From NCBI GenBank assembly GCA_035651715.1, contig DASRFD010000038.1, forward strand, positions 62,001 through 126,000: 64,000 nucleotides of DNA. The letters run 5' to 3'. The notes beneath the pieces are model-generated. The model worked only from the letters and a program-made list of their open reading frames with translations, made no database searches and had not been told where the DNA came from. The translations under genes and the position numbers were made by a program. The number at the start of each line of letters is the position of its first letter. The stretch's first letter is position 1. Source of the DNA: Nevskia sp035651715 (GTDB taxonomy: Bacteria > Pseudomonadota > Gammaproteobacteria > Nevskiales > Nevskiaceae). This document shows positions 1 through 11,722 of this stretch, piece by piece.

Positions 1-19
1 GCTGGCCGGGGCTCCGTGA
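1..19 (+). CDS. 3' end of an upstream gene (five codons and stop)
   Basis: The first bases read as an open frame that ends in TGA at 17-19. This stop overlaps the GTG start of the next gene as GTGA, the same overlap style used between several genes further down this locus. Only five codons (Leu-Ala-Gly-Ala-Pro) are visible, so no product can be named. The overlap suggests the peroxidase gene belongs to an operon that begins before the window. Confidence 0.45.
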
Positions 20-1047
20 AGCGGCGCCCGCTGCTGCTGGCCGTCGCCCTGGCGGCGGTCCTGGGAGCCGCCCTGCCCTGGACCCGCGCCGCGCTGGCGG
101 AGCGGGATACGCCGCGCTTCCGGGTCCCGGCGGGCTGGCCGGCGCCGCGCTACGACTTCGCCGCCAACCCGGTGACGCCGGCCGGCTTCGCGCTGGGCCG
201 CCGGCTGTTCTACGACCCCATCCTGTCGCGCGACGGCAGCATCGCCTGCGCCAGCTGCCATCAGCAGTTCGCCGCCTTCGCCCATCTCGACCATCGCGTC
301 AGCCACGGCATCGGCGGGGTCAACGGCAGGCGCAACGCGCCGGGCCTGTTCAACCTGGCCTGGCAGCCCGAGCTGATGTGGGACGGCGCCGCGCACCAGC
401 TGGAGACGCAGCCGGTCGCGCCGATCAGCAATCCGCTGGAAATGGGCGGCAGCCTGGCGCTGGCGGTGGACCGGCTGCGCCGCGAGCCGCGCTACCCGGC
501 GCTGTTCGAGCGCGCGTTCGGCTCGCCCGGCATCGATTCGCAGCGCCTGCTGCGCGCGCTGGCGCAATTCACCGGCAGCCTGGTTTCCGCCGGCTCGCGC
601 TACGACCGCGCGCAACGCGGCGAGCTGGCGTTCACCGCGCAGGAGCAGGCCGGGCTGGAGCTGTTCCGCCAGCGCTGCGCCGGCTGCCATCGCGAGCCGC
701 TGTTCAGCGACTTCAGCTATCGCAACAACGGCCTGGACGCGGCGCCGCGCGACGCCGGCCGCGCCGGCGTCAGCGGCCGCGCCGAGGACCGGGGCCGCTT
801 CCGCGTGCCCGCGCTGCGCAACGTGGCGCTGACCGCGCCGTACATGCACGACGGCCGCTACGGCAGCCTGCAGCAGGTGCTTGACCACTACGGCGGCGGG
901 ATCCAGCGCTCGCCGACGCTCGATCCGCTGCTGGCCGATGCGGCGCCGTTTTCCCCGGAGCAGCGCGCCGCGCTGCTCGCCTTTCTCGATACCCTGACCG
1001 ATGAAGACTTCGTCCACGATCCGCGCTTTGCCCCGGCGCGCGACTGA
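16..1047 (+). CDS. MauG-like di-heme cytochrome c peroxidase family protein
   Basis: Periplasmic di-heme c-type cytochrome of the bacterial cytochrome c peroxidase/MauG family (343 aa). An N-terminal hydrophobic signal segment covers about residues 5-28. Two heme attachment motifs are visible: CASCH at about 78-82 and CAGCH at about 221-225, spaced as in the family. The stretch ISNPLEMG after the first heme is also typical. Family members either reduce hydrogen peroxide with electrons from a small cytochrome or, like MauG, carry out oxidative protein maturation; the sequence does not decide which. The GTG start overlaps the stop of an upstream gene, and the 3' end overlaps the next gene by 47 bp. 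Its neighbours (metal-type RND pump, secreted propeller-like protein) suggest a role in metal or sulfur redox chemistry, which is inference. Confidence 0.88.
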   Translation: MKRRPLLLAVALAAVLGAALPWTRAALAERDTPRFRVPAGWPAPRYDFAANPVTPAGFALGRRLFYDPILSRDGSIACASCHQQFAAFAHLDHRVSHGIGGVNGRRNAPGLFNLAWQPELMWDGAAHQLETQPVAPISNPLEMGGSLALAVDRLRREPRYPALFERAFGSPGIDSQRLLRALAQFTGSLVSAGSRYDRAQRGELAFTAQEQAGLELFRQRCAGCHREPLFSDFSYRNNGLDAAPRDAGRAGVSGRAEDRGRFRVPALRNVALTAPYMHDGRYGSLQQVLDHYGGGIQRSPTLDPLLADAAPFSPEQRAALLAFLDTLTDEDFVHDPRFAPARD

Positions 1048-1563
1048 GCTGTTCGCGGCGCTGCTGCTGGTCCTGCACGGCCAGGCGGCGGCGCACGAGG
1101 GGCACCATCACGACGAGCCGCAGCCGTCGGCCGTGAGCGCCGCGCCGGTCGCCGCCGACGCGGTGCCGCGGATCGAGGCGGTGGCGCAGCGCGAAGGCGG
1201 CGACATCGTGCTGTACCTCGACGACTACGCCAGCAACGCGCCGCTCGACGGGCTGCAGGTGAGCGTGCGCAGCGGCACGCTGACGCTGCAGGCCGCGGGC
1301 GGCGAGGGGCGCTACCGCATCCCGGCCGACCTGCTGGGCGGGCAGGATGCGCAGCCGCTGGCGGTGTCGGTGCATGGCGCCGGGTTCGACGCGGCGCTCG
1401 AAGTGGAGCTGCCGGCGGCGGCTCCGCCCGCGGCGCCGCCGCCGGCCTCGTCGCTGCTGCCGCGGCTGGCCAGCGCCGCGCTGATCCTGGGCCTGCTCGG
1501 CGCGGCCTGGCTGCTGCGCCGCCGCCGCGGCGCGGATGCCGGGCGGGAGGCGCGGACCGCCTG

Positions 1564-1564
<1 letters not shown>
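1001..1564 (+). CDS. His-rich periplasmic protein with C-terminal membrane anchor
   Basis: 187 aa. A signal peptide (basic n-region, then ELFAALLLVLHG) ends near AAAHEG and is followed by HEGHHHDE, a likely metal-binding patch at the mature N-terminus. The middle looks like a small beta-sandwich (LYLDDYASNAPLDGLQV). A Pro/Ala linker leads to a single transmembrane helix near residues 150-170 and an Arg-rich cytoplasmic tail. The ATG at 1001 lies inside the preceding gene and gives the only complete signal peptide, so it is preferred. The TGA stop overlaps the ATG of the RND gene (ATG at 1564). Similar His-rich/beta modules occur as extensions of metal RND adaptors, so a metal-handling role beside the pump is plausible but unproven. 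Confidence 0.75.
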
Positions 1565-4617
<3,053 letters not shown>

Positions 4618-4826
4618 ACCGCGCCTTGCGTCGTCTAGCACGCCAAGGTCTTTGCACCGGCGCAAAAGGTCTAAAAACCGGCAACAGCCGCGCCGGCTCC
4701 CCCGCTATCGTCCTCACTCCGCGGGTACGGGCTGGGACCCGTCCGGCGGAACGGCGGGAGGCGGCTTGCGCGGCGTGTGCGGCCGGGCCTCTCAATACAA
4801 GGGACACCATGCTCAGGAGCATTTCC
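4618..4826 (+). promoter_or_regulatory. Upstream region with paired AAGGTCT repeats flanking a palindrome
   Basis: Two AAGGTCT copies sit at 4645-4651 and 4666-4672, 21 bp apart (two helical turns). Between them is the near-palindrome TTTGCACCGGCGCAAA. Direct repeats on one face of the helix are typical of OmpR/PhoB-class regulators. The site lies about 150 bp upstream of the secreted protein gene and just after the RND gene. No convincing -35/-10 pair was identified. Confidence 0.35.
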
Positions 4827-7697
4827 ATGACTTCGCACTCTCGCCAGAGAACGCGAGCTTCAACGCGCCCGTGGGGGCGCTGGCTGGCCACCGCGACGGC
4901 CGCCGCCCTGCTGGGAGTGGCAGGCGCGGCCGCGGCGCAATCCGGCAGCCTCGGCGGCCTCGGCACCGTGGTCGGCGACGTGGCCGGCGGCGACGGCCTG
5001 CTCAACGACGTCACCGGCACCGCCACCAACCTGGTCGGCAGCGTCGGCGGCGCGCTCACCGGCGCCGGCAGCCGCGCCGGCACCGCCGCGGCCGGCGCGC
5101 CCCCGGCGATCAACAAGTACACCGGGCAGGTCATTCCCAACGGCGCCGTGCTGCTGGTGTGGACCGGCGACGGCTGCTCCACGCCGCTGTGCGATCCGCG
5201 CACCAGCCAGGACTTCCTGGCGGTGGTCGACGCCGAGCCGAACTCCACCACCTACGGCAACGTCATCTGGACCGCGGAGCTGCCGAACATCCTGGCCTCC
5301 AACGTCGCCGGCAACATCGTCGGCGTGCTCGGCTCGGATTCGCACAACGATCCGCACCACATGCTCAGCTACACCTCGTACATCTCCGGCGGCGGCGACG
5401 GCCTGGCCAAGGGCCACAAGTACACCTTCGCCGGCGGCGTGATCAGCAAGAACGTGTTCCGCTTCGACATCACCAGCGTGCGCAACGTCGGCAAGGCCGA
5501 CATCGCGGTCTGCGGCACGCAGCCGCGGCGCTCCTCGCTGACCGACGACTTCATCGTCATGCCGGCGCCGGGGCCCAACCACAAGATCCTGTACACCTAC
5601 ATGAGCAACTACGTGTACGGGCCGGGCGGCACCGTCACCGAGATCGACCCGGACCGCGCCGCGCCGACCGTGGCCGGCCTGTGCATCGCCTCGCTGCCGG
5701 CGCCGGTGCCGCTGCTGCAGAGCGCCGAGCAGGGCGGCATCCTCGGCAGCCTGCTCGCCGGCGTCGACGTCGCCGACGACAACGCGCTGCTCGGCCACAA
5801 GGGAATCACCGAGTACTCGGCCCTGGTCAAGGCCAACCAGCCGCGCAACCCCACCACGTACACCAGCTACCCGGACACCCGCGTCGCGCGCTCCTACAAC
5901 CAGGGCGTTTTCTATTACGGCAACAAGGACGTGGGCATCGAGGCCCTGCCGCACGGCATGGCCCTGACCTATGACGGCAAGTACCTGGTGCAGTCCGACT
6001 ACGCCGTCGCCGCCAGCATCGGCGCCGCCGCCATCAACGGCGCGCTGCGCGGCCTGTGCAACCAGGAGCCGCTGCTGGCCGGCGGCCAGAGCATCAGCGC
6101 CGGCCCACTCGGCGTCTGCGGCTCGTCCTTCGGCAGCTCGGTGCGCGTCTATCCCACCAGCAACAGCTACACCCACGGCAAGACCAGGGATTCGCTGGCC
6201 CAGACCAACGTCTACTCCGGCAATCCGTACATCCGCTCGGTCAGCGCCGTGCCGGACGGCCCGCGCCACGAGGAGGTGATCTTCCACGAGGAGAACGAGG
6301 GCCTGATGGCGTTCGGCCTGCCGCACCAGTCGCACCACACGGTGAACCAGAAGGGCTGGGTCAACCTCGGCGATCCGAGCTTCGACAAGGCGGTGTCCAG
6401 TGCCGGCGTGGCCGCAAACGCCAGCTCCGCCGTCACGGTGGCGAGCAGCGCCAAGGGCCAGGGCGGCTATGTGCCGCATGACGGCGCCTTCTCCGCGGCG
6501 ATGTGCGGCGGCACGCTGTTCTACAGCCCGGACATCACGCTGTCGGGCAACGAGACCAACATCTACGGCGGCAAGGGTCCGTACTGGCGCGCGGTGTACG
6601 ACGTCGGCCCCTGCACCGGCGTGTCCTACTTCACCCTGACCGACGACGACCGCTTCCTGATCCTGCCGATCGCCGGCATCGAAAGCCCGGGCAGCATCGA
6701 CCCGGACGGCGCGGTGGAGTTCGACCGCGACTATCCGCGCGAGCACAGCCGCCGCGTGCTGACGGTGGACATCCGGCCGCTGCTGGCCAAGGGCCACGCC
6801 GACACCCTGGCCACCGCCATCAAGTGCGACTTCCCGCCGCCGGCCGCCAACCGCACCGCCAACACCACGCTGGGCCTGCCCGCCACCCGCGCCGACCTGT
6901 CCGGCGGCGTCAGCGGCAAGTTCAACGTGCTGCGCCACAACAACGAAGCCGACGACTGCCCGCGCATCCGCGGCGCCATCGGCCAGTTCGAGACCGGCCC
7001 CAACGGCAGCGGCCTGGCGACGAGCCTGTCGTCCAACGTCAGCGAGCCCGGCGTCGGCTACTACCGCCTGGCGCAGACCATCCAGGAAGTGGAGTCCGGC
7101 ACCGTCGGCAACATCTTCCTCAACGCCAACCAGGTCGGCGGCGAGCCCTCCGGCAACACCGGCGGCGGCCCCGGCAGCGGCAACCTCAACACGCTGCAGA
7201 ACCTGTACACCCACGGCGGGCCGCACTTCACGGTGATCGACCGCATCGGCTACCAGCCCACCCCGCAGGGCACCGGCGGCTACCTCGACCTGACGCCGCT
7301 CAACGACGGCTCCGGCCTGGGCCTGCCGCGCGATGCGGTGGTGGGGCAGCCGGCGGCGAGCGGCGTCGAGCGCTTCGCCTTCATCCAGTACTTCGTCGAG
7401 CTGAACCACGTGCCGCTGCCCGGCACCGGCTCCGACGGCGACCGCACCGTCTGCCTGGGCAAGGTCGACCGCCGCACCGGCGCCACCGTGCTGGACACCT
7501 CCTTCACCGACGAGCTGCTGGGCACGCCCTGCCTGGACTTCGACAGCTCGGCGCGCGACTCCTGGCTGTGGCCGGGCGCCCGCGGCGTGAAGGGCACGGC
7601 CAAGCCGCACTCGGCGATCTTCGAGCGCGACGGCGCCCCGCTGTTCGGCCCGGGCTACTACCCGGCGGCCCCGCTCAACACGGATGGCAACACCTGA
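4827..7697 (+). CDS. Large secreted protein, possibly a distant SBP56-like beta-propeller
   Basis: 956 aa from the ATG at 4827, which has AGGAG seven bases upstream; the in-frame ATG at 4809 is an alternative adding six residues. A Sec signal (WLATATAAALLGVAGAAAAQ) precedes a Gly-rich low-complexity stretch. The mature part has motifs that remind me of selenium-binding protein/methanethiol oxidase (SBP56): QDFLAVVDAEPNSTTYG near the start, DPHHML, LTDDDRFLILPIAG in the middle and GTAKPHSAIF near the end. It is about twice the length of SBP56, with many Cys residues in the exported domain. SBP56 is a copper enzyme whose genes often sit beside mauG, and a mauG-like gene is three genes upstream, so the link is attractive but only inferred. 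A terminator follows. Confidence 0.6.
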   Translation: MTSHSRQRTRASTRPWGRWLATATAAALLGVAGAAAAQSGSLGGLGTVVGDVAGGDGLLNDVTGTATNLVGSVGGALTGAGSRAGTAAAGAPPAINKYTGQVIPNGAVLLVWTGDGCSTPLCDPRTSQDFLAVVDAEPNSTTYGNVIWTAELPNILASNVAGNIVGVLGSDSHNDPHHMLSYTSYISGGGDGLAKGHKYTFAGGVISKNVFRFDITSVRNVGKADIAVCGTQPRRSSLTDDFIVMPAPGPNHKILYTYMSNYVYGPGGTVTEIDPDRAAPTVAGLCIASLPAPVPLLQSAEQGGILGSLLAGVDVADDNALLGHKGITEYSALVKANQPRNPTTYTSYPDTRVARSYNQGVFYYGNKDVGIEALPHGMALTYDGKYLVQSDYAVAASIGAAAINGALRGLCNQEPLLAGGQSISAGPLGVCGSSFGSSVRVYPTSNSYTHGKTRDSLAQTNVYSGNPYIRSVSAVPDGPRHEEVIFHEENEGLMAFGLPHQSHHTVNQKGWVNLGDPSFDKAVSSAGVAANASSAVTVASSAKGQGGYVPHDGAFSAAMCGGTLFYSPDITLSGNETNIYGGKGPYWRAVYDVGPCTGVSYFTLTDDDRFLILPIAGIESPGSIDPDGAVEFDRDYPREHSRRVLTVDIRPLLAKGHADTLATAIKCDFPPPAANRTANTTLGLPATRADLSGGVSGKFNVLRHNNEADDCPRIRGAIGQFETGPNGSGLATSLSSNVSEPGVGYYRLAQTIQEVESGTVGNIFLNANQVGGEPSGNTGGGPGSGNLNTLQNLYTHGGPHFTVIDRIGYQPTPQGTGGYLDLTPLNDGSGLGLPRDAVVGQPAASGVERFAFIQYFVELNHVPLPGTGSDGDRTVCLGKVDRRTGATVLDTSFTDELLGTPCLDFDSSARDSWLWPGARGVKGTAKPHSAIFERDGAPLFGPGYYPAAPLNTDGNT

Positions 7698-7727
7698 AGC
7701 CTGATCTCGCAGGCAACTGACGGCACC

Positions 7728-7758
7728 AGCGCCGCCCGCGCAACCGGGCGGCGCTTTT
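7728..7758 (+). terminator. Rho-independent terminator after the secreted-protein gene
   Basis: An 11-bp perfect stem (AGCGCCGCCCG and CGGGCGGCGCT) with a six-base loop is followed by TTTT. It lies 30 bp after the stop at 7697 and before the parvulin gene, so the parvulin-to-adaptor genes probably form a separate transcript. Confidence 0.8.
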
Positions 7759-7789
7759 CCCGTCTCACCGCAACACGGAAACGACCCGC

Positions 7790-8662
7790 ATGAAACACAC
7801 TCTGAAATTCACCGCCCTGGCATTGGCCGCCGGCCTGATCGCCGCGGCCTCCGCCGACGATACCGCCGTCAAGGCGGGCTCCGGCCTGGCCGCCGATCTC
7901 ATCGTCAACGGCCAGCCGATCAGCCAGAACCACGTCACGCTGATGAGCGCCAACTTCTCGCCGGAGAAGGCGCTGCCCGGCGCCGAGGCCCGCGCCGCCG
8001 CGCGCTCCGAGCTGATCACCGAGGAGCTGCTGGCGCAGCAGGCGCGCAAGGAGGGCCTGGAGCGCAAGCCCGAGGTGGCCGACCAGATCGCCTTCCAGGA
8101 GCGCGCCATCCTGTCGCGCGCCTACCTGGAGGACTACTTCGCCAAGAACCCGATCACCGAGGACAGCCTCAAGTCCGCTTACGAGTGGAACCGCGCCAAC
8201 GGCAAGATCGTCGAGTACAAGGTGCGGCAGATCCTGGTCCCCACCGCCGACGAGGCGCGCCAGCTGATCGGCAGGCTCGACAAGGGCGAGGACTTCGCCG
8301 AGCTGGCCCGGCGCAACACCCAGGACCCCGGCGGCCAGGCCAACGGCGGCGACCTCGGCTGGTTCCGGCCCGACCTGTTCGTCGACCATGTCTTCGCCGA
8401 CGCGGTGGTCGCGCTGAAGAAGAACGAGTACAGCAAGGCGCCGCTGCGCACGCGCTTCGGCTGGCACGTCATCAAGGTGGAGGAGGGCCCGCGCCCGGTG
8501 CAGAACCCGGCGCCCTACGAGGCGCTGGACGACAACTCCAAGCAGGCGCTGCGGCAGAAGGCCGCCCAGCTCAGGCTGGAGGGGCTGACCAGCCGTCTCG
8601 CCGCCGCCGCCAAGGTCAGCGGCCCCGGCGCCGCCGCCGCGCCGGCGCGCAGCGCGCGCTGA
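7790..8662 (+). CDS. Periplasmic peptidyl-prolyl cis-trans isomerase, parvulin type
   Basis: 290 aa with a Sec signal peptide ending near ASADD. An N-terminal helical SurA_N-like region (about 40-135) precedes one PpiC/rotamase domain (about 140-250). The domain shows the family landmarks YKVRQILVPT, FAELARRNTQDPG, GGDLGWF and TRFGWHVIKVEE. It should catalyse proline isomerisation during folding of exported proteins, and its position between a very large secreted protein and RND adaptors suggests those as clients. A standard spaced start follows a terminator. The Ala-rich C-terminal tail is low complexity. The family assignment is firm; the client proteins are inferred. Confidence 0.9.
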   Translation: MKHTLKFTALALAAGLIAAASADDTAVKAGSGLAADLIVNGQPISQNHVTLMSANFSPEKALPGAEARAAARSELITEELLAQQARKEGLERKPEVADQIAFQERAILSRAYLEDYFAKNPITEDSLKSAYEWNRANGKIVEYKVRQILVPTADEARQLIGRLDKGEDFAELARRNTQDPGGQANGGDLGWFRPDLFVDHVFADAVVALKKNEYSKAPLRTRFGWHVIKVEEGPRPVQNPAPYEALDDNSKQALRQKAAQLRLEGLTSRLAAAAKVSGPGAAAAPARSAR

Positions 8663-8675
8663 ACAGGAGCCCGCG

Positions 8676-9302
8676 ATGAAAACACTGAAGCTCACGCTGG
8701 CCGCCGCCCTGCTGCTCGGCGCCTGCGCCCAGCCGGCGACCAGGCCGGAAGCGGCCGCCGCGCCGGACGCCGGCCTGTCGGCGGAAGACCGCGCCGCCTT
8801 CTTCGTCAACCACGCGCGCAGCGGCGAGGTGGCCGCGGTGAAGCAGGAACTCGACGCCGGCATCCCGGTGGACGTGGTCGACTCGCTCGGCCAGACCGCG
8901 CTGCTCGCCGCGATCTCGCGCAACGACGCCGGCGAGGTGGCGCTGCTGCTGGGCCGCGGCGCCGACGTCAACAAGGCCGACAGCGCCGGCTGGTCGCCGC
9001 TGCACTACGCCGCCTGGTTCGGCAGCAGCACCGCGATCCTGCAGGTTCTGCTCGATCGCGGGGCGAAGGTGGACGCGCTCAACGACCGCCACATCACGCC
9101 GCTGTACTTCGCCAGCGTCGCCGGCCACGAGTCGCAGGTGAAGCTGCTGCTGGAGCGCGGCGCCGACCGCAGCATCGCCTCGCGCACCGGCTACACGCCG
9201 CTGCGCGCGGCCAAGGTGAAGGGACTGGACGGCGTGGTGGCGCTGCTCGATCCGTCGGCGGCGAAGAACCCGCCGGCCGCCGCGGCGGGCGCGGCGCGTT
9301 GA
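8676..9302 (+). CDS. Ankyrin-repeat lipoprotein
   Basis: 208 aa. A lipoprotein signal with lipobox LLGAC (Cys at about residue 17) indicates an envelope-anchored protein. Three to four ankyrin repeats follow, each with the TALL/PLHYAA...LLLxRGADV pattern (residues about 60-190). The repeats mediate protein contacts; no catalytic residues are apparent. Bacterial ankyrin lipoproteins of this kind often sit near peroxidases or catalases, and a di-heme peroxidase is in the same locus. It starts 13 bp after the parvulin stop with an AGGAG upstream. Its TGA overlaps the TTG start of the first adaptor. Confidence 0.88.
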   Translation: MKTLKLTLAAALLLGACAQPATRPEAAAAPDAGLSAEDRAAFFVNHARSGEVAAVKQELDAGIPVDVVDSLGQTALLAAISRNDAGEVALLLGRGADVNKADSAGWSPLHYAAWFGSSTAILQVLLDRGAKVDALNDRHITPLYFASVAGHESQVKLLLERGADRSIASRTGYTPLRAAKVKGLDGVVALLDPSAAKNPPAAAAGAAR

Positions 9303-10372
9303 TCCGCCCCGGCCCGCGCCTGGCCGCCGCGCTCGCGCTGGCGGCGGGGTGCGGCGCGGCGGCGGCGCACGAGGCGGCGCCGCCGGTGCTGATGCTGGAC
9401 AAGGCGGCGCAGCACCGCGCCGGCATCCGCACCGTCTCGCCCGACGCCGCGCCGGAGCTGCTGCGCCTGCCGGCGCGCGTGGTGGCGGACCCGCGGCGCG
9501 AGCTGCGCGTGGCGGCGCCGCAGGACGGCGTGGTCGAGGCCGAGGGCGGCGCGCTGCCGCAGCCGGGCCAGGCCGTGCGGGCGGGGCAGGTGCTGGCGCG
9601 GCTGCGCCCGGTGCTGCCGCAGCCGGAGCGGCGCGACCTGGACGTCGAGCTCAACACCGCCGGCCGCGACCTCAAGCTCGGCCGCATGCAGATCGACCGC
9701 TACGGCATCGACGAGCACCAGCGGCTGGAGGTGAAGCTGCCGACACCGTCGATCGAGATCCTCACCGGCTACCGCAGCGCGCAGGCCCGCAGCGGCGAGC
9801 TGCTGGCGGCGCTGCGCCAGCCGCTGCTGCTGCGGGCGCCGCGCGACGGCACCGTGCTGCGCAGCCCCGCCCGCGCCGGCCAGGTGGCAGCAGCCGGACA
9901 GACCCTGTTCGAGCTGGTGGCCGATGCGCGCGACGGCGGCCTGGCGGTGGCGCTGGAGTACGGCGACGACGATGTCGATGCCGACGGCGCGATGCGGGCG
10001 GTCACGGTCGATGGACGCGCGCTGCCGCTGCGGTTCGTCGGCGCCGCTTACGACGCGGCGCTGCGCTCGCACCGCGCGCTGTATGCGCTGGAGCCGGACG
10101 CGCCGGCAGTGGTGAACCAGCCCCTGCTGGTGCTGGCGCCGCATGGGCCTTCGGCGCTGCGCCTGCCTGCCGCCGCGGTGTTCCATCACGACGGCGCCGA
10201 CTGGGTCTGGCTGCACACCGCCGCCCAGCGCTTCGAGGCGGCGCCGGTGCGGCTCGTCCCGGGCGACGGTGGCACCGTGCGCATCGCCGCCGGCCTGAGC
10301 GGCGGCGAGCGCGTGGTCAGCGCCGGCGCGGAAGCCCTCGGCGCGCTGGCGCGCGGGCAGGCGTCGCCGTGA
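9299..10372 (+). CDS. RND efflux periplasmic adaptor subunit, first of two
   Basis: 357 aa from a TTG start that overlaps the ankyrin gene stop as TTGA. A signal peptide ends near AAAHEA, leaving a His at the mature N-terminus. The order beta-barrel, lipoyl (VAAPQDGVVEAEGGALPQPGQAV), helical hairpin, lipoyl return (LRAPRDGTVLRSPARAGQ) and membrane-proximal domain is that of CusB/CzcB-type adaptors. It should bridge the RND pump at 1564 to an outer-membrane channel. The start LMLDKAAQHRAGIRT matches the second adaptor's LFVPKAAQHLLEIRT, so the pair are homologues, probably an old duplication. Confidence 0.87.
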   Translation: MIRPGPRLAAALALAAGCGAAAAHEAAPPVLMLDKAAQHRAGIRTVSPDAAPELLRLPARVVADPRRELRVAAPQDGVVEAEGGALPQPGQAVRAGQVLARLRPVLPQPERRDLDVELNTAGRDLKLGRMQIDRYGIDEHQRLEVKLPTPSIEILTGYRSAQARSGELLAALRQPLLLRAPRDGTVLRSPARAGQVAAAGQTLFELVADARDGGLAVALEYGDDDVDADGAMRAVTVDGRALPLRFVGAAYDAALRSHRALYALEPDAPAVVNQPLLVLAPHGPSALRLPAAAVFHHDGADWVWLHTAAQRFEAAPVRLVPGDGGTVRIAAGLSGGERVVSAGAEALGALARGQASP

Positions 10373-11457
10373 GGCGCGCGGCGATCGCGCTGGCCCTGTT
10401 GCTGTCGGGCCTGAACGCCGCGGCGCACGAAGGCGAGACGCACCGCGCGGCCGCGCCGCCGCCTTTGCCGGCGGCGGCGCTGGCGGCGCAGCCGCATCGC
10501 CTGGCCGACGGCTCGCTGTTCGTGCCGAAAGCGGCGCAGCATCTGCTGGAGATCCGCACCGAGCCGTGGCGCGGCGCCGCGCCCTCGGCGCAGACGCTGG
10601 TCGCCGAGGTGCAGGCGCAGCCGGCGGCGGCGGTGCTTGTGGCCGCGCCGGAGCCGGGCCTGCTCGAGGCCGCCGGCAGCTGGCCGGTGGCGGGGCAGCA
10701 GGTGCGTGCCGGCGAGGTGCTGGCCTGGCTGCGGCCGCAGCTGGCGCAGCGCGACGCGGCGCGGCGCCGCGCCGACCTGGCGGACCTCGACCAGAAGCTG
10801 GTCATCGCCCGCCTCAACGTCGAGCGCCTGGGGTTGCAGAGCGCGGTGAATCCCGACAACCAGGCGGCGACCGGCAACATCTACTACGAGCAGGCGGCGG
10901 CGGAGCTGGACGCGCTGCAGCGCCGGCGCGAGCTGATCGCCGACAGCCTGCGCGACCGCCTGCCGCTGCGCGCGGCGGTGTCCGGCCGCCTCGCCGCCGT
11001 GCCGGCGCGCGCCGGCAGCGTGGTGGCGACCGGCCAGGCACTGTTCGAGCTGGCCGATCCGAAGGCGCTGCGCCTGGCCGCGCCCGGCTTCGACGCGGCG
11101 CTCGGCGCGCGGCTGCGCAGCGCGCGGGCCGGCGCCACGGTGCTGGCCTATCGCGGCGAGGAGCCGCTGGCCGACACTCCGGGCTGGCGGCTGCTGTTCG
11201 AGCCCGCGGCAGGGCAGGACGTGCCGGACTGGTTGCCGGGGCAGTTGCAGGAAATACGCATCGATGTGGACGACGCCGCGCCGGCATCCGCCGCCTGCGC
11301 CCGCGCGGCCGACGGCAAGGCCCAGGTCTGGCTGCACCACGGGCCGGAGGACTTCGAGCCCCGGTCCGCGGCTTCCTGCGCGGAGGCGCTATCGGCAGTG
11401 GCGCCGGGGGAACGCCTGGTGACGCAGGGGGCCGCACTGCTGTCGCAGTACCGGTAG
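10369..11457 (+). CDS. RND efflux periplasmic adaptor subunit, second of two
   Basis: 362 aa from a GTG start at 10369 that overlaps the previous stop as GTGA. A signal peptide (ALALLLSGLNAAA) leads to HEGETH, again a His-containing mature N-terminus. Lipoyl halves (VAAPEPGLLEAAGSWPVAGQ; LRAAVSGRLAAVPARAGSV) flank a longer hairpin than in the first adaptor. Two consecutive, diverged adaptors suggest either a mixed-adaptor assembly with alternating protomers or adaptors for different states of one pump; this is inference. No outer-membrane factor follows: the operon ends and the DNA composition drops immediately after. Confidence 0.87.
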   Translation: MRRAAIALALLLSGLNAAAHEGETHRAAAPPPLPAAALAAQPHRLADGSLFVPKAAQHLLEIRTEPWRGAAPSAQTLVAEVQAQPAAAVLVAAPEPGLLEAAGSWPVAGQQVRAGEVLAWLRPQLAQRDAARRRADLADLDQKLVIARLNVERLGLQSAVNPDNQAATGNIYYEQAAAELDALQRRRELIADSLRDRLPLRAAVSGRLAAVPARAGSVVATGQALFELADPKALRLAAPGFDAALGARLRSARAGATVLAYRGEEPLADTPGWRLLFEPAAGQDVPDWLPGQLQEIRIDVDDAAPASAACARAADGKAQVWLHHGPEDFEPRSAASCAEALSAVAPGERLVTQGAALLSQYR

Positions 11458-11722
11458 CGGCGGGGCGCGGTCGCGGGGCCGGTTGGCTCGGCATCGCTGC
11501 ATGCCTGCTGTAGACGGGTTGGTTCCAGGGTGTCGGAGCGGGACGGCGGAATCCCCCGCAACCGGCGGACCCACTAACGAAGTCAACCCATATCGCCGGA
11601 AATTGATCGGCCTTAATATCGGGGCATCCAGCAGTTTCAGGGGGTTGGGGAATGAATTCCGGTGTTGAACCGCAGGTGCGGTGTTTGCTGGTGCGGTCTA
11701 ATCAGCGTTGGGCCCAACATCA
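11458..11722 (+). other. Boundary of the low-GC cassette island with an attC-type half-site
   Basis: No gene is seen. GTTGGGC at 11707-11713 fits the integron core site GTTRRRY and, with the following bases, forms the 12-bp palindrome GTTGGGCCCAAC. This is the expected left junction of the first cassette. No matching RYYYAAC partner was found in the preceding 130 bp, so it may be a degenerate attC or an attI remnant. Confidence 0.4.

Noticed and set aside
4860..7610. 916-codon minus-strand open frame
   Set aside because: Antisense to the secreted propeller-like protein, Val/Gly/Ala-biased and without motifs.
11458..11722. Integron integrase or attI upstream of the cassettes
   Set aside because: No frame here encodes tyrosine-recombinase motifs and no attI secondary structure is clear, so only a core half-site is claimed.
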